Positions 10,861 through 22,120 of a stretch of DNA of 64,000 nucleotides are shown piece by piece. The notes below the pieces were generated by a model. That model was given only the letters and a program-made list of their open reading frames with translations. It was not told the origin of the DNA and made no database searches. Positions within the stretch are counted from its first letter, which is position 1. Every line of letters starts with the position of its first letter. The DNA comes from Spirometra erinaceieuropaei (lineage: Eukaryota > Platyhelminthes > Cestoda > Diphyllobothriidea > Diphyllobothriidae). The position numbers were made by a program, and so were the translations under genes. The stretch covers positions 36,156 to 100,155 of the forward strand of contig CACRXP010000142.1 of the NCBI GenBank assembly GCA_902702965.1. Direction: 5' to 3'.

Positions 10861-10917
10861 CCCAGGTTCTTGTTTAAAAGAAGGCGAAGGCAGGATCACT
10901 GGGACAGTAGGTTTATT

Positions 10918-10961
10918 TGCCTGAGCTTTCGAACTCGAACTAGAGTTCATCATCAGAGACT
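10918..10961 (-). ncRNA. Type I hammerhead ribozyme motif
   Basis: Minus-strand order: stem I half AGTCT, catalytic CTGATGA, stem II GAACTC/GAGTTC (6 bp perfect), GAAA, a minimal stem III AGCT, cleavage-site C, and stem I half AGGCA. Every conserved core base of the hammerhead is present. Short stem III is typical of the Penelope/retrozyme type, which acts best as a dimer (family knowledge). Confidence 0.75.
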
Positions 10962-11227
10962 ACTTGAGTGCAGCAAATTGTGAACATTTATATCGCTCGT
11001 CCTTGCTGGGGAGAGGGGGAGTACGTCCGTGGCCTGCGTGTTATCACGCGCACCGTCCACGCAGCCAGGTGGCGCAGCTCACACCGTCGCGAAGTACAAA
11101 CGGCGTCGCCACGCCGAGGGAACATCGTGGACCAGGCGGCACAAACCCTACCTAGCCACGGACGTACTCCCCCTCCCCCCCCGTAAGGATGAACGATATA
11201 AATGTTCACAATTTGCTGCACTCAAGT

Positions 11228-11271
11228 AGTCTCTGATGATGAACTCTGGTTCGAGTTCGAAAGCTCAGGCA
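11228..11271 (+). ncRNA. Type I hammerhead ribozyme motif
   Basis: Mirror partner of the motif at 10918-10961: AGTCT, CTGATGA at 11233-11239, stem II GAACTC/GAGTTC, GAAA at 11259-11262, GCTC, AGGCA. The core is intact. Only the stem II loop differs from its partner (TGGTTC against TAGTTC). Confidence 0.75.
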
Positions 11272-11314
11272 AATAAACCAACTGTCCCAGTGATCGTGCC
11301 TTCGCCTTCTTTTT

Positions 11315-11455
11315 AATATTACAGTCTTTGTGCCTCCACAGCTCTTATCTACGATTGTCTCTGATGACGGGTTGGGGTGAGAATTCGAAACGTCAGGATA
11401 ATAAACCTCTTGCTACATTGATCCCATCTTCTTCATCTCCTACGCGCTAAATTTC
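11315..11455 (+). mobile_element. PLE-1 3' region, part 2, with hammerhead remnant
   Basis: Continues the terminal region interrupted at about 10875. It has a TTATCTACGATTGTCT lead, CTGATGA, a weakened stem II (GGGTTG against GAATTC), GAAACGTC, AGGATAATAAA and a CATCTTCTTCATCTCC end. The hammerhead core letters are intact but stem II pairs poorly. Confidence 0.65.
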
Positions 11456-11522
11456 TCTACAGCTGCTTGCGAGGTAGCGCATGTACCAAGTGACGATCCC
11501 CGAGAAATGATGAGGGTAGCTA

Positions 11523-12490
11523 CAGTGAGTGTCCGATCTCATGAAGTCTTGGTCGAATTTCTTAAATGCGTATTCGATAAGGAAGGATTACTTAGGTGGA
11601 GCTGTAATACTGATTATCTTGCGGCATAATCCTATAATTTTTCGGACTTGACCGGGTGTCGGCTTTGGAATGCATTCCATTTCAGTCACCTATAGAAACC
11701 GTGCTTGGTAAAAAATGACTACTTACAAAACATGCAACTTTCACACTTATTTTCGATGGTCTTACAAATTCAAATGTATTTTATAGAAACCACGAACAAA
11801 ATTACTTTTCCTTCGAATCGACTGATAAAGAATCAAGTCATCTTCATATTTTATACTCGAAGTTTTCTAAATCCTGAATAATTTTTAGCCTGATCAGCCG
11901 TCGCATTAGAACCTTGTGATTTCAGTCTACAAGGTGCACGCGTTCCGCGTAAGGAAAATCATATACTCTTCTATGCCTTTTAGAGGATACTATACTGAAT
12001 CCATGAAGTGTTGCACTGGATGCGGACTTTGTTTTAGATTTCATGAGGAGCAGTAGTAAAGGCACAGGTACGATGGCATATGTATGGACATTGCGCGGTC
12101 TTAAAAAGCTCACAATAATTACTTTTTTAAAACCCCAATGATGCACCTTCTTCTGGGATAAAATATGAAGACGGCTTGATTATCTATCAAATAAGTCAAA
12201 GGATGAATATTTCTGTTCTTAGTTTAATATAAATCATATTTGAATTTGTATGACCATCGATAATCAGTGTGAAAGGTGCATGCTACGTAAGTAGTCATTT
12301 TTTACCGAGTGCGGTTTCTATAGGTGACTGAAAAGGAGTGTACTCAAAAGCCGAAATCCTGCCAAGTCAGAAACATTATGGGATTATGCCGAAATATAAT
12401 CAGTATTACAACCCCACCTAAGTAATTCTTCCTAACCGAATACGCATGTCAGAATTTCGGCCAACATTTTATGAGGTCGGTCCCTTACCG
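11523..12490 (+). mobile_element. Family A palindromic MITE (complete, 968 bp)
   Basis: Starts CAGTGAGTGTCCGATCTCAT and ends in the degraded complement ATGAGGTCGGTCCCTTACCG. It is flanked by TA at 11521-11522 and 12491-12492. Two inverted arms of about 380 bp flank a spacer with the TGATCAGCCGTCGCATTAG and GGATGCGGACT blocks found in the other A copies. No conserved ORF. Probably a large Tc1/mariner-type non-autonomous element (inference from termini and TA). Confidence 0.8.
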
Positions 12491-12492
12491 TA

Positions 12493-12904
12493 GACATCTG
12501 AGAGGGCAAACAAAAAATGAAAATTTTCGCACTTCTCTCAGTTTTTTTTACAAAAGAAACGGATTACATTCCTTCTAGTTACAAGATCGCGGGAGCGTCA
12601 ATTAAAAGAGAGGCGAGGACGCAGTATGCCATGATGGCCTTTTTTCTGCTCACTGAGTATATTCGCATACTGTTTCTTCGATAATCAGATCTCTGCGGGG
12701 TACTTCAATGTTTTAAATTCACAGCATCTGAACTGCAGCAGTTAATGGGGATACTGCTATAGCCGAAGGCTGCCGTCCTACATCCTTATGCTTCCGTGAA
12801 GCTTTATTGACGATCTAAGTGCGGTACCGGAATCTGCAATGCCAAGCTCAGGACGCCGAAATTGCCACCTTACCCGTTTGTAATTTTAGGTGGTCGGAGA
12901 TGCC
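12493..12904. other. No recognised feature
   Basis: Unassigned sequence, ending at a block that is repeated 480 bp downstream. Confidence 0.4.
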
Positions 12905-13475
12905 TGCGTTTGTTCTTTGGAAAGGTCACAGATCTGAGAGATAAGCATTTCATAAATCTTCACAGTGCTTCGATCAATAATGTCGCACTTGAGCCCGCCG
13001 ACGCCGAGAAATGATGAGGGTACCTGAAGTGAGTGACCGTTCTCATTAAATGTTGGCCGAAATTCTGAAGTGCGTTTCGATTTGGAAGGATTACTTAAGT
13101 GAGTATGTAATGCTGATTATCTCGCGGCATAATCCTATAATTTTTCGGTGTTGACAGGATTTCAGCTTTGGAATAAATTTTTTAGTCACCTATGGGCACA
13201 GTTCTCAGTAAAAATGACTACTTAAGTAGCATGCATCTTTCGCACTGATTTTCGATGATCTTACAAATTTAAATATATTTTATAGAAACCACGAACAAAA
13301 ATATTTCTTGACTCGTTTTATAGATAATCACGCCGACTTTATATTTTATGCCCCAAGTAGAAGTTTAATTATGTTTGCTGTTTGTAAAGGTCACAGAACT
13401 GAGACACAGGCATTTCGTGCATCCACGCAATGCTTCGATCAATAATGTCGCACCTGAGCTCGCCGTCGCCAATAA
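12905..13475. repeat. Direct duplication flanking a family A half-element
   Basis: Positions 12915-13010 and 13385-13475 are similar direct repeats. Both contain AAGGTCACAGA, GGCATTTC or GCATTTC, and CTTCGATCAATAATGTCGCAC blocks. Between them, 13024-13370 is the left half of a family A element (GTGAGTGACCG start, TTACTTAAGTG, GACTACTTAAGTAGCATGCA). The motif GCCGAGAAATGATGAGGGTA, or a close variant, precedes both this half-element and the complete one at 11523. Confidence 0.6.
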
Positions 13476-13479
13476 GTTC

Positions 13480-16335
13480 ACGTCAATGTAACACGGCAAC
13501 ATTTTCACTAGGAAGGATTCCTTGAATGGATATGGCGTTACACTGAGGAACTAACAATAAATTTTTAAGTTTTTATGAGAGACGGCCTTGTCCAATGCGG
13601 CGATGACACTTCACTTATTCAATGACAGTGCACAGGCATTTTTGTTCGTTTTGATTGCCTCATTTAGGTAGTACCTCGTGTGCTTTAGGATTCAGGTAGA
13701 TGGTCGGTACATCGCCTTGGATAAGATCCTTTGATGCTTGTCTCACTTCCGTTCGCATACCAACACCCTAATTTGGAGGTATGGAAATCATTCGCAGCCT
13801 AAGCTTTACAGTTAAAAGCGCAGCTACGACCTCGAGGCTGTTACCTAAGGCATTTTAGATGCAAGTGTACTTTATCAATGAAATTCTTTCAGAAGCATAT
13901 GGTTCAGTCCTTAAGAACTCATACAGTGCGTGGCCTATCTCATGAAATCTGAACACGAAATATGGTGAGAGAATTTCTGGACGCCTTTAACATTCGGCAT
14001 TTTGTTCGCTCATCCACTTCCTTCAATAAAATGTCCTTTTCTTGTGCATAAATTGTCTTTGCGTAGGTATATCAAGTAGAAAAGTATATTGTAGCGAAGA
14101 TTGACTTTGGCATATATTCGTGCAATTTCCTATGCAAGTATATGTCCTAGACTCCGGTTACGCATCTGAGCAACATCTTCATTGAAAGGATAGTAATTTA
14201 CCCGCGAGCGTTTTAATAAACAGATTTAGCTAAACTCGAAAATATATTTTATGTCCGATGTAAACCATGGCGATCAACCTGCTAACATAAAGGTTATTTT
14301 ATGAAACCCAGAGGTTTTGCTAATTCATAAATGTCAAATTAACAGATCTGCGCAATTTGGTGTCCTAAATGCAGTAATAACGCAGATAGGGCTTTCTTCG
14401 TTTAACTGGGCTGAAATTGATTTGCCGCTTGGAAAATTCTACCTGATGGCACATAAATGACCATCATTGAATGGTCATTTCCAGTTCTGAACATATGAAA
14501 CACTACTTGTCGTGTAGTTTGGTTTCTGTGCAAATCTAACTCAGAAATAGAACGAGCAAATCATTAGTAGTTTCAGCCGGCACCGACCGGCCTCATTGCA
14601 TGTCACCTAATAAAAACCTTTGTTCCTTCGACGTCCCAATCGGTGAAATAAAGCAAATTGCAGCTTTTCTTAATGAACCCCATCCTATTTACTTCATGTG
14701 CACCAAAAACAGAATTATTCACTGGAAACTGTTCTGAAATCTACGCTGAGAATGTAAGCAGTTGACAAACCGTCATATATGAAATCACACTACTTATTCA
14801 ACTATGTTTAGATGTAAACTTCAGTAAAACACTCTTATGAGACGTTATGTTATGTCTACTTTCATATTTATTATGTTTTTTGGTATGAGAATACATTCTA
14901 TACATGAAAAACGAAGTTTACTAAATTAGAACCAATTCTGACGTTTTCGGGATATTGCGCTTTTTAAAATAAATCGGAATTTCTAACCAACGCAACAGTG
15001 CCTTTAATATTTCATCTAGGTTTTTAATTCTTTTAAACTTGTACTTAATTACTATTGACTTATGACTCATGAAATGCTGTCGGTTTGCGAGTGATTGGCA
15101 ATCATTCGTAAATTTCGACACATTTCATTAGTAAGGTCACTAACTGTGGTGGAGCATGGGAAAGCTACCCCACCATCCCCCATTATAGGCGATCTGCCGA
15201 TAAATTCCAGGGTGGTAGCGTTAGGGGTTATGGACCCCTGGAATTCCTCGTGGGGTCACCTGTAGTGCGAGCGAATAAGAATATCATTCTTCAACCTGAA
15301 ATGCTATTTAAGAAACATGAGACAGCCTAATGGGCGGTTTTTTAACACCGATAGCATAAAAACCGATCCATATGTTTAAGTGAGGTCAATGCGTATCTCA
15401 AGGCATTAAGTCTAAGTGGACATTCGACTACTTGCTCGATGCCAAGTTCTGTACATCAAATTCAAACTGAAAATGTAAGCTTTCCAGCGCGTTTGTACAA
15501 TTGGTTTTTCTTCAAGTCGAGAAACTGTACAACAAATCTTTGCCTTCCATTAGGAAGGCAGATCCTCGTCTCCCCCCCTAGATCTCAGATTACGGGAAGC
15601 TGAACTGACAGACGTCACATTAGAGACTTTCGCACAAGCTAGTAAACGTCCATCACAGGGAAAGGCACGAGGAGACGTATTAAAAGAGCGCCTCTGAGGA
15701 GGAATTTGAGAACGTAAACAAAACTCCGAGAGTGATGGACGCTTCCTGGGACAGGTGAAAATGTCAGCTAGCAAAACAAAAGTTGGCACACTTTCTCTAG
15801 GTCAATTGCAAAAATATACTCCGGCTTATTAGGACGGCTACTCGAAAGGTTGGTTGTCTACTTAGCATCCACTATTGTAGAAGCTACGTTGGAAAGAGAC
15901 GACATTTCTGAAGTGCAGAGTGACTGTTTATAATATTCGAACAGTCCTAAATTGGCTGACACAAGCCTGCGCCGGTCATAATAACTGATGGGCTCCACAA
16001 TCTTTCCTACTGCTGGAAGAAGCCGAGGACTCTGCCAAATAGCAAATTGTGGTCATTAAGTATAGGTTAACGAATTTTCTTTTCACGCGTCAGCGATTAG
16101 TACTGACGTTCAAACAGTTAACTTTGAATAATTATCGTTGGATCCGCACTGATATAGCAAAAAGGAATATCTATGACTTACGTGAGCCTAGTGATCAGCT
16201 GGTGGATTCTAGGAGTATTAATTGGAAAAACCAGCTTGGGCAGTTAATTTACTGTGTCAGATTTGGTGGATTCCAGACGTTGCAGTAGGTTGGGCGGGTA
16301 ATCTGACCCAAATGTGATCAAACTCGCGTCATTCG
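13480..16335. other. AT-rich stretch without recognised features
   Basis: Only short ORFs of up to 79 codons, with no domain. A locally GC-richer patch at about 15140-15260 contains a CCCCACCATCCCCCATTATA block of unknown nature. This could be intergenic or intronic. Confidence 0.5.
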
Positions 16336-16339
16336 GCGG

Positions 16340-16460
16340 GCCTCGTAGCTTGAGTGGTTAGAGCCTTGGCTGTACTAAAGCCTTCCCTTTACTGCGTGTG
16401 TTGGAATCCCATCGAGGCGCCGAGTTTTTCACAGTTGGGTCATTATGAAAAAGGAATAAC
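16340..16460 (+). repeat. tRNA-derived SINE (tRNA-Ser-like head)
   Basis: The first 79 nt fold as a tRNA. The acceptor halves GCCTCG and CGAGGC pair; an A-box-like TAGCTTGAGTGGTTAGAG and a B-box-like GTTGGAATCCC follow. The anticodon stem GGCT/AGCC holds loop GTACTAA, and the variable arm is long, as in serine tRNAs. After the tRNA part comes a shared unrelated tail, TTTTTCACAGTTGGGT, then TATGAA. The decayed B box and the tail mark it as a SINE, not a working tRNA gene. Confidence 0.7.
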
Positions 16461-17408
16461 TGTTAGAAGGTTCAGAGTTTTAGCAGTCAAGTTAGACTGC
16501 AGAAACTTTAATAATTTATAAGTAAAGAACTTATCTTCCTACTTCGCATTTTTCAAGCAGATAATAGCTTATTAGACGCCTTCACGGTTTTGACGAGAAT
16601 ATTTTGAAAGCAAACACCTCCCCTAAAGTCTCAGGCTAACATTGTTAGTGGGTGTTTTTAAAATGCGTATTTTTGCTCTGGGCTTTGAAATTTCTCTTGC
16701 AATTCAGCGCATTTTGGTTCCCAAATTATACGTTTTCGTCCATAAACTAGTGTGCGATTTGAGTGGTTCACCCCCTTTCCAAATGCATCCGAATAGAATA
16801 ACATTGCTAGGTGTTTAACTCACATGTCCTGACCCATTGATATTGCTTTCTAGATGTTGTATCTGTTTTTGGTGTGAGTTGCGACCTGAATTTGGTTCGC
16901 AACCTCCTTTTACTCCAACGTCTAATTCCATGCTCCATTTACAAATTTGTTAACTGTTATAGCTTCTTATTGTTTCATTGACTCTGTTGAGTGATATGCT
17001 GCCTGTCCGGGTTTTCTGGGCTGACATCGCGGTACATTAACCTGTCATTGTTCTATAATCATTCATTGCAACCTTGACATTAGCATTAGTCTCATTCAGA
17101 GGCAGCTGAGCGAGCTCATCTGATGTGCCACGACTTTTGTCAGCTCTGAAGTTTATTTCATATTTAAAAGTTCACCCCTCCTCCCCCCAATGTTCCTGGA
17201 TGACGCCGACTAGCTCGTCATTGAAAGCGTGCTCGTCATACTATCGAAGAATTTGGACTCAAGATGTGAAGGACTTGGGCAACAAGCCAGCGTTTGAATA
17301 ATTAGCCAACTGTGACGTTAAGAGTCGTCAAGCCTGGGAGATTTGGCGGGGGCTTAGCGTTCCTATTCTTAAAATACCTGCAGTAGGTGATTAACCTCAG
17401 GAAATGTT
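16461..17408. other. No recognised feature
   Basis: Unassigned AT-rich sequence with a C-rich run at about 17177-17190. Confidence 0.4.
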
Positions 17409-17419
17409 AAGCGAAATTG

Positions 17420-18574
17420 CTGATAAAAGCAAACAGGCCAGTTGCAGGCAGCAGTTCAGAAGACGGACACGCCCAAATCATCCAGCTCCTGAAGTTCTGT
17501 CTCAAGACGTACTTTACGTTTGAAGTAACAGTCTACGAGCATGTGAAGGGCACGCCAGAGGGTTCGCGGATTTCGGGACTTATAACCGAGGCGGTCCTAC
17601 AAGGGCTGGAGTCGCTGGTTTTCCGACAGCACAGACCGAAATTCTGGGCTTGGTATGTGGATGAAACCTTCATAGTCATCGAACGGGAGCAGGTGCTGAT
17701 ATTCAAAGATCATCTCAACGGCGTCTTCCCAGGCATTCAGTTTACGATGGAGGAGGACGAAAATAATCAGCTGACCTTCCTGGATGTCCTCGTCTGCCGC
17801 AAAGATTGTGGTGGCCTAAAAACCAAACTGTTCAGGAAAGCGACAAATACGACGCAAATACTGAACTTCAATGGCAACCACCCAATTCGTCACAAACGCC
17901 GTTGCGTAGTGGCGCTATACCGGCCCGCTGAGACGCACTGCAGTGAAATGGAAGACACGGTTGTTGAATTACAATATTTTCGAGGGGTAATGAGAGCCAA
18001 TGGTTACCTGCGCAACTTTGTCAACCAGTGCGTACAAAACCGACACCAGAGACCGAATCCAACCCGCCCCAAATGTTGGCGGTCTCGTCCGTACGTGAAG
18101 AACGTCTCAAAGGTCGTCAGTCGTCTTCTCACTCCACTTGGAGTTGGGATTGCCCACAGGCCGAAAGCAACCATTAGGCGCCAAGTCATGAGGCCAAAAG
18201 ACCCGCTGCCACGACAGGAAACGTCTGGAGTCGTTTACCGGATCTGGTTTGTTTGCGGACAACGCAACTATGTCGGAGAAACTGGGAGATTTCTCCGAAC
18301 GCGAATTGCCGAACGCGCAGCAGCAGTGAGGTGGGGAGACGCTAACTCTCAGGTGGCGGAACACTCGACGAGACTCGGCCATATTTTTAAATTTCAAGAG
18401 GCCGAAATCCTCGCAAGGAGTGACAACCGCGTGAGCCGCGAGCTGCTTGAGTCCTGGTTCTCAAGCCCGCAATCCATCAACAAACACAAATGTCCTCCCT
18501 TTATAGTATTCCGTGCTGAGATTTTCCCTGGGCAGGGGAATCAGTCACGTGGGGAGGGCGCGGGCGAGCAATAA
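17420..18574 (+). pseudogene. PLE-1 reverse transcriptase / GIY-YIG endonuclease
   Basis: The frame is open for about 384 codons, with no true start because the copy is 5' truncated. Order: RT fingers/palm (CLKTYFTF near 28-35, VKGTPEGSR at 43-51), catalytic box YVDET at 80-84, and palm end FLDVLVCRKD at 121-130. Then comes the linker with ANGYLRNFVNQC, and the GIY-YIG nuclease from about 271 (VVYRIWFVCG, NYVGETGRFLRTRI, final SINKH with the catalytic Asn). Two key residues are lost: the second catalytic Asp is Glu (the 42 kb copy has YVDDT), and the nuclease His of the EHAA motif is Arg. MGSP also reads EGSR. The copy is therefore dead even though its frame is open. Its role in the family is to reverse-transcribe element RNA at a nicked target. 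Confidence 0.9.
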
Positions 18575-18878
18575 TCCCAGTGACGCTGAGTCAATTTGCC
18601 GATCAGTCGTCACACCAGCACAAAATCACGGCCATTAACAACCCGGACTCGGTCCGACAAGCCACCACCGCATCAATGACGACCCGAGCGGTGATTGCGG
18701 GAACTATTAATTGCAGTGTGTATACTGTCGCACGGTAGCCACGTGCTATAAATACTGCACTCCCGGTACCACCATCATCTTTATCTGCGAATGTCTCTGA
18801 TGAGGGATTCGAGTGAGAGTTCAAAACGTCAGGCCAATGAAGCTCTTGTTCCAGCGATCGAATCTTCGTCTTCTGTAA
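18575..18878 (+). mobile_element. PLE-1 3' region with inactive hammerhead
   Basis: Non-coding end aligned with 42980-43281. It contains a CCACGTGCTATAAATACTGC box, then TGTCTCTGATGA, stem II halves GGATTC/GAGTTC, and AAAACGTC where an active ribozyme needs GAAAC. The loss of the G predicts no self-cleavage. It ends at the target-site duplication. Confidence 0.75.
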
Positions 18879-18888
18879 AGCGAAATTC

Positions 18889-19512
18889 TAAAATGCATCT
18901 TCGGGTATGAAAAAATGTTTGAATGGGTTTGTAGTATCAAAATATGTAGCAGCGTAATCCATAGATAATTTAGTCAACCCCAAAGGCCGGTGTCGTTCCG
19001 ACAAAGAGTTAATAGTATTTTTCGTTGCAATTGATGCTCTTTATGGCCTGCTCATAAATCGACCATTTTGAATTTTATGTCCCAGTGTCTACAAGGAACT
19101 ACGGAAATGCGCACATAAAAGCCACTTTGACAGTTGAATCTCTCTAGTATGTCAAAATTAACTGAGATCTGGTATAATTTCCGCTTTTAAAAGATAGATT
19201 ATCCGATGTCAGTGTCAGACCGTGAGGAGTGGCATAAAACGCGTATTACACGACTGAAACAGGTTATAGTGTCTCACAAAGCCACTGATGACCTTATGGA
19301 CAGAAACTCTCGTTTGTGCGCAATAACTGCTTGACGTTCATGTAAACAAGACGGTTAGCCTAGAGGAAGCAAACTGCTCTTTGCTTCCGGAAAGATTTTG
19401 CGTTTATCTAATATGCTCAGCCTGTCCGTCAACGACAGTGCTCACAGACGGTGACCTCCGACTCATCGGAGGAGAACGCCTGCAGTAAATTATTTAGCAC
19501 TGGTAGGCTAAA
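18889..19512. other. No recognised feature
   Basis: Unassigned spacer between the PLE-1 copy and a family B element. Confidence 0.4.
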
Positions 19513-19513
19513 G

Positions 19514-20477
19514 TATAGAATGTGGTCTAACTCGTGAAATGTCAACCGAAATTCTGAAATGCGCCTTCGTTTCGAAAAGATTAATTAAGTAGACTTGAAG
19601 AACTAATCGTCAAGCATCAACATTCTATATTACTTCAGTTACCGCAAGATGCCGCAGTCCAAACGAAATTCTTTCAGGCAGCCAGCAACAGCAATACACT
19701 GTAAAATATTATCGCCAAAAAGCGTGCATTTTATCATTGATTTTCGATGTCCGTAAAAAATTCAATTATATTTAATGCAAAGCATGCATAAAAATAGCCA
19801 TTCTTTTACCCATTCGTTAGAAAGTACGGTATTTTCCATGTTCATGCTAAAACAAAGGGTGATATTTGGTTTTAAAAAGGTTTTCCAATTCTCCAATAAA
19901 TTTGAACCCGACCTGCCGTTAAAGTCGCATTTAGGGTTTCCAATCTACAAACCATATAATTTCTGCGCACGGAAAACCGTATGTTCCTCTACGGTATTAA
20001 GAGGAAACCATATGGGTTTCTTCAAATTCAGCAGTGGATTTGAGCCATGTCGTTAACTTTCCGAACCACACTCGTAAATGCGGAGACATGACGTTTTGTG
20101 AACGGCCATTTCGCAATTAGAAACTTTTAAAACCGAATTATACCCTTCTTTTGAGTATCAAATTGTAAGAAGACGTAATTTTCTACCGAACGACTAAAAG
20201 AATAAATGTTGTAATGCATATTTCCATGAAGTTCATTTGAATTTTTAAAGGCATAGAAAATTAATAAATAGTGCATGCTATACAAGCAGTCATTTTTTAC
20301 AGAGTAAAGCTTTTGCCTGCTGCCGGAAAGAAGTCCGTTCGAAAGCCAACACCCTGCGGTAACTGGATAATTATAGGTTTATGCTGCAGGATGTTTAATT
20401 TTACAACCCTGCTTAATTAATCTTTTCGAAACATCTCAGAATTTCGGTTGACATTTCATTATTTACCCCACCTACTG
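19514..20477 (+). mobile_element. Family B palindromic MITE (near complete)
   Basis: The right end, CCCCACCTACTG followed by TA, is well kept. The left end (TAGAATGTGGTCTAACTC) is decayed. The inverted arms contain the AAATGTCAACCGAAATTCTG, TTGATTTTCGATGTCC and CATTCTTTTACCCATTCG blocks. The spacer contains TTGAACCCGACCTGCCGTTA and AAACCATATGGGTTTC. Short ORFs inside are not conserved between copies. Confidence 0.8.
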
Positions 20478-20479
20478 TA

Positions 20480-22004
20480 ACTTTCTGACCCTTGCGAAAG
20501 TTTATGCCTGCCGTGCGTCTCACAAAGTAATGCGCGCAGAATGGTGACTCGCCGTAAGCCGACGCATACCGACTGCAGACATGCGCAGCATCTTTTAAAC
20601 TCTCTACGCCATAACCCACTTGAACCCGGTGACGAGACAGAACCAGCTCGGGCGTAGCGACTAGCAGGGCTAAACGACCATCTTCGCACGCCACGCGCGA
20701 CGTGACCCTATAGACCTGTACCGGGTTTGGACAAAATGGAGACGGCAGCTCGGACTGCACCTGTGTGTCATTTGGTCTGACCCCAGTTTTCGAACCGATC
20801 ACCCCGCATACAGTAGATCTAATAACTGGCGAAAATGAGCACTACCTTCTCGGAATAAATGTGCCCAAGGCAAAGGCGCCAACCTGAGTAGCATCATGCG
20901 ATCTTGCGGAATTTTACCCAATTCTATACAGCCATTGCGTATTGGTAGGATAAGAGGTCACGCAATTTTCTGACGTTTATGACTCCGCATGCTTCGTCGT
21001 CCTTGCATTGTTCAAAGTTGCGCAATGCTACGAGTCTTATAAGAAATCTCTATAATTCAAACTCCGATAAGTCGCCTCTCCCTCAAAATCTTGTAGCTAT
21101 AAACAAATGACCGTTCGTCAAATGAAAGCATAGTTGGATCTATGAATTAATATTTACTGTCTTAAACTTATTAATTTTTGCTGAAAACTAAAATTTTTAG
21201 AAAGCAGCTGCACTACAAATCATCCAAGTACAGTTGACTGCCGAGGTTCATATAGATGAGGTCGGCATGACAAGGGAAAAATAATGCACGATAATGACAA
21301 ATACGAAAAATCATTACCTGACGGACTGCCCATTCGTATTTCACTTGGCAGAAAGTTTCTCAGATATAGACGTATCCAATTTGTCGACAACGGATCATCT
21401 TATGTGGTTCTCTAGCACATCATCTTGCATCAGAAGATTTTTTCTTGCTTTGTGCTGCTTACTTTTCGAATGCGCAAAAATGACTTTCGGTAGGAATATG
21501 ACAGAAATATGGATTGATTAACGACCGCGTGTGGAGTGACTAGATCGTGTCTATAAATTCATATTACCGCTACAAACGTTTTAAGTTTTAGACTCTTAAG
21601 AACGATAGACAGAAGCGTTAACTTGTAAAGTTATGGTGTGTAGATCAATTCGTTTTTCTAGAACAATAAAAGAATATTTAGAGCCTGGTTCCGCAGGTTG
21701 TTATCCGACTTGTGTAGATCCGCAAAAACAGTTAACATTTTAAAGGTTCTTAAAAATCGATACTCGTTCGGTGTTCGTGCCGTTAAGCGGTCGTCGTGTG
21801 CGTCATCCCCAATTGATTGGTTCTCGTCTCCTTTATTTTTCTATGAGATTTCTGTACGCGGCATCCAAGCCAACGTGCCGATTGGTACGTGAATCGTCGG
21901 AGGTCATAGGTTCAGAAAAACTCACGGCCTTTTTGGTATTTATTCTTCGTCAGTAGGTAAGCGTTGAAAACGAAAACATGTTTCACAATATAGACAATTA
22001 CCCG
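20480..22004. other. No recognised feature
   Basis: A minus-strand ORF of 129 codons (20413-20802) starts outside family B and ends inside it. It shows no domain and is most likely chance. The rest is AT-rich and unassigned. Confidence 0.45.
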
Positions 22005-22120
22005 GCCTCGTAACTGAGGTGGCTAGAACGTCGGTTTTACTAAAGCTTTTCCTTGCTGTCGGGAGTTCGAATCTCACCGAGGCGTCGCATTCTTCACAGT
22101 TGGGTTAGTATGAATAAGCT
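22005..22120 (+). repeat. tRNA-derived SINE (tRNA-Ser-like head)
   Basis: Same family as 16340-16460. The 79-nt tRNA-like head has acceptor halves GCCTCG/CGAGGC, B box GAGTTCGAATCTC (better kept than at 16.3 kb) and a TTACTAA anticodon loop. The tail TTCTTCACAGTTGGGTTAG follows. Two independent insertions with the same head-tail junction support a SINE. Confidence 0.75.

Larger units (their letters stand above)
10876..11314. mobile_element. Foldback retrozyme-like element with two opposed hammerheads
   Basis: A ~440-bp element whose left arm (about 10876-11032) is the inverted copy of its right arm (about 11161-11314). The arms start AAAAGAAGGCGAAGG and end CCTTCGCCTTCTTTTT. They enclose a GC-rich core of about 130 bp. 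Each arm carries a complete hammerhead motif (listed separately), a TATATCG box and an AATAAA-type tail. No protein is encoded. It has inserted into the 3' end of a PLE-1 copy. Non-autonomous circular-RNA retroelements with hammerheads (retrozymes) are known from metazoans; that this is one is inferred. Confidence 0.7.
17409..18888 (+). mobile_element. PLE-1 copy, 5' truncated, with target-site duplication
   Basis: The element body is 17419-18878. It is bounded by a perfect 10-bp direct repeat, AAGCGAAATT, at 17409-17418 and 18879-18888. The 5' end falls inside the RT coding region, the usual outcome of incomplete target-primed reverse transcription. The 3' end is CTTCGTCTTCTGTA. There is no inverted arm at the 5' end, unlike the 41.5 kb copy. 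The exact repeat right at the 3' terminus defines where PLE-1 ends. Confidence 0.85.

Noticed and set aside
16340..16418. Functional tRNA-Ser gene
   Set aside because: The B box is decayed, the same tRNA-like head with the same tail recurs at 22.0 kb, and there is no clear terminator run. SINE is the better reading.
18107..18397. Antisense ORFs within the PLE-1 coding region
   Set aside because: Shadows of the sense frame with no independent motif.
20413..20802. 129-codon minus-strand ORF as a gene
   Set aside because: Its 3' part lies in a family B element and is not conserved in other copies.
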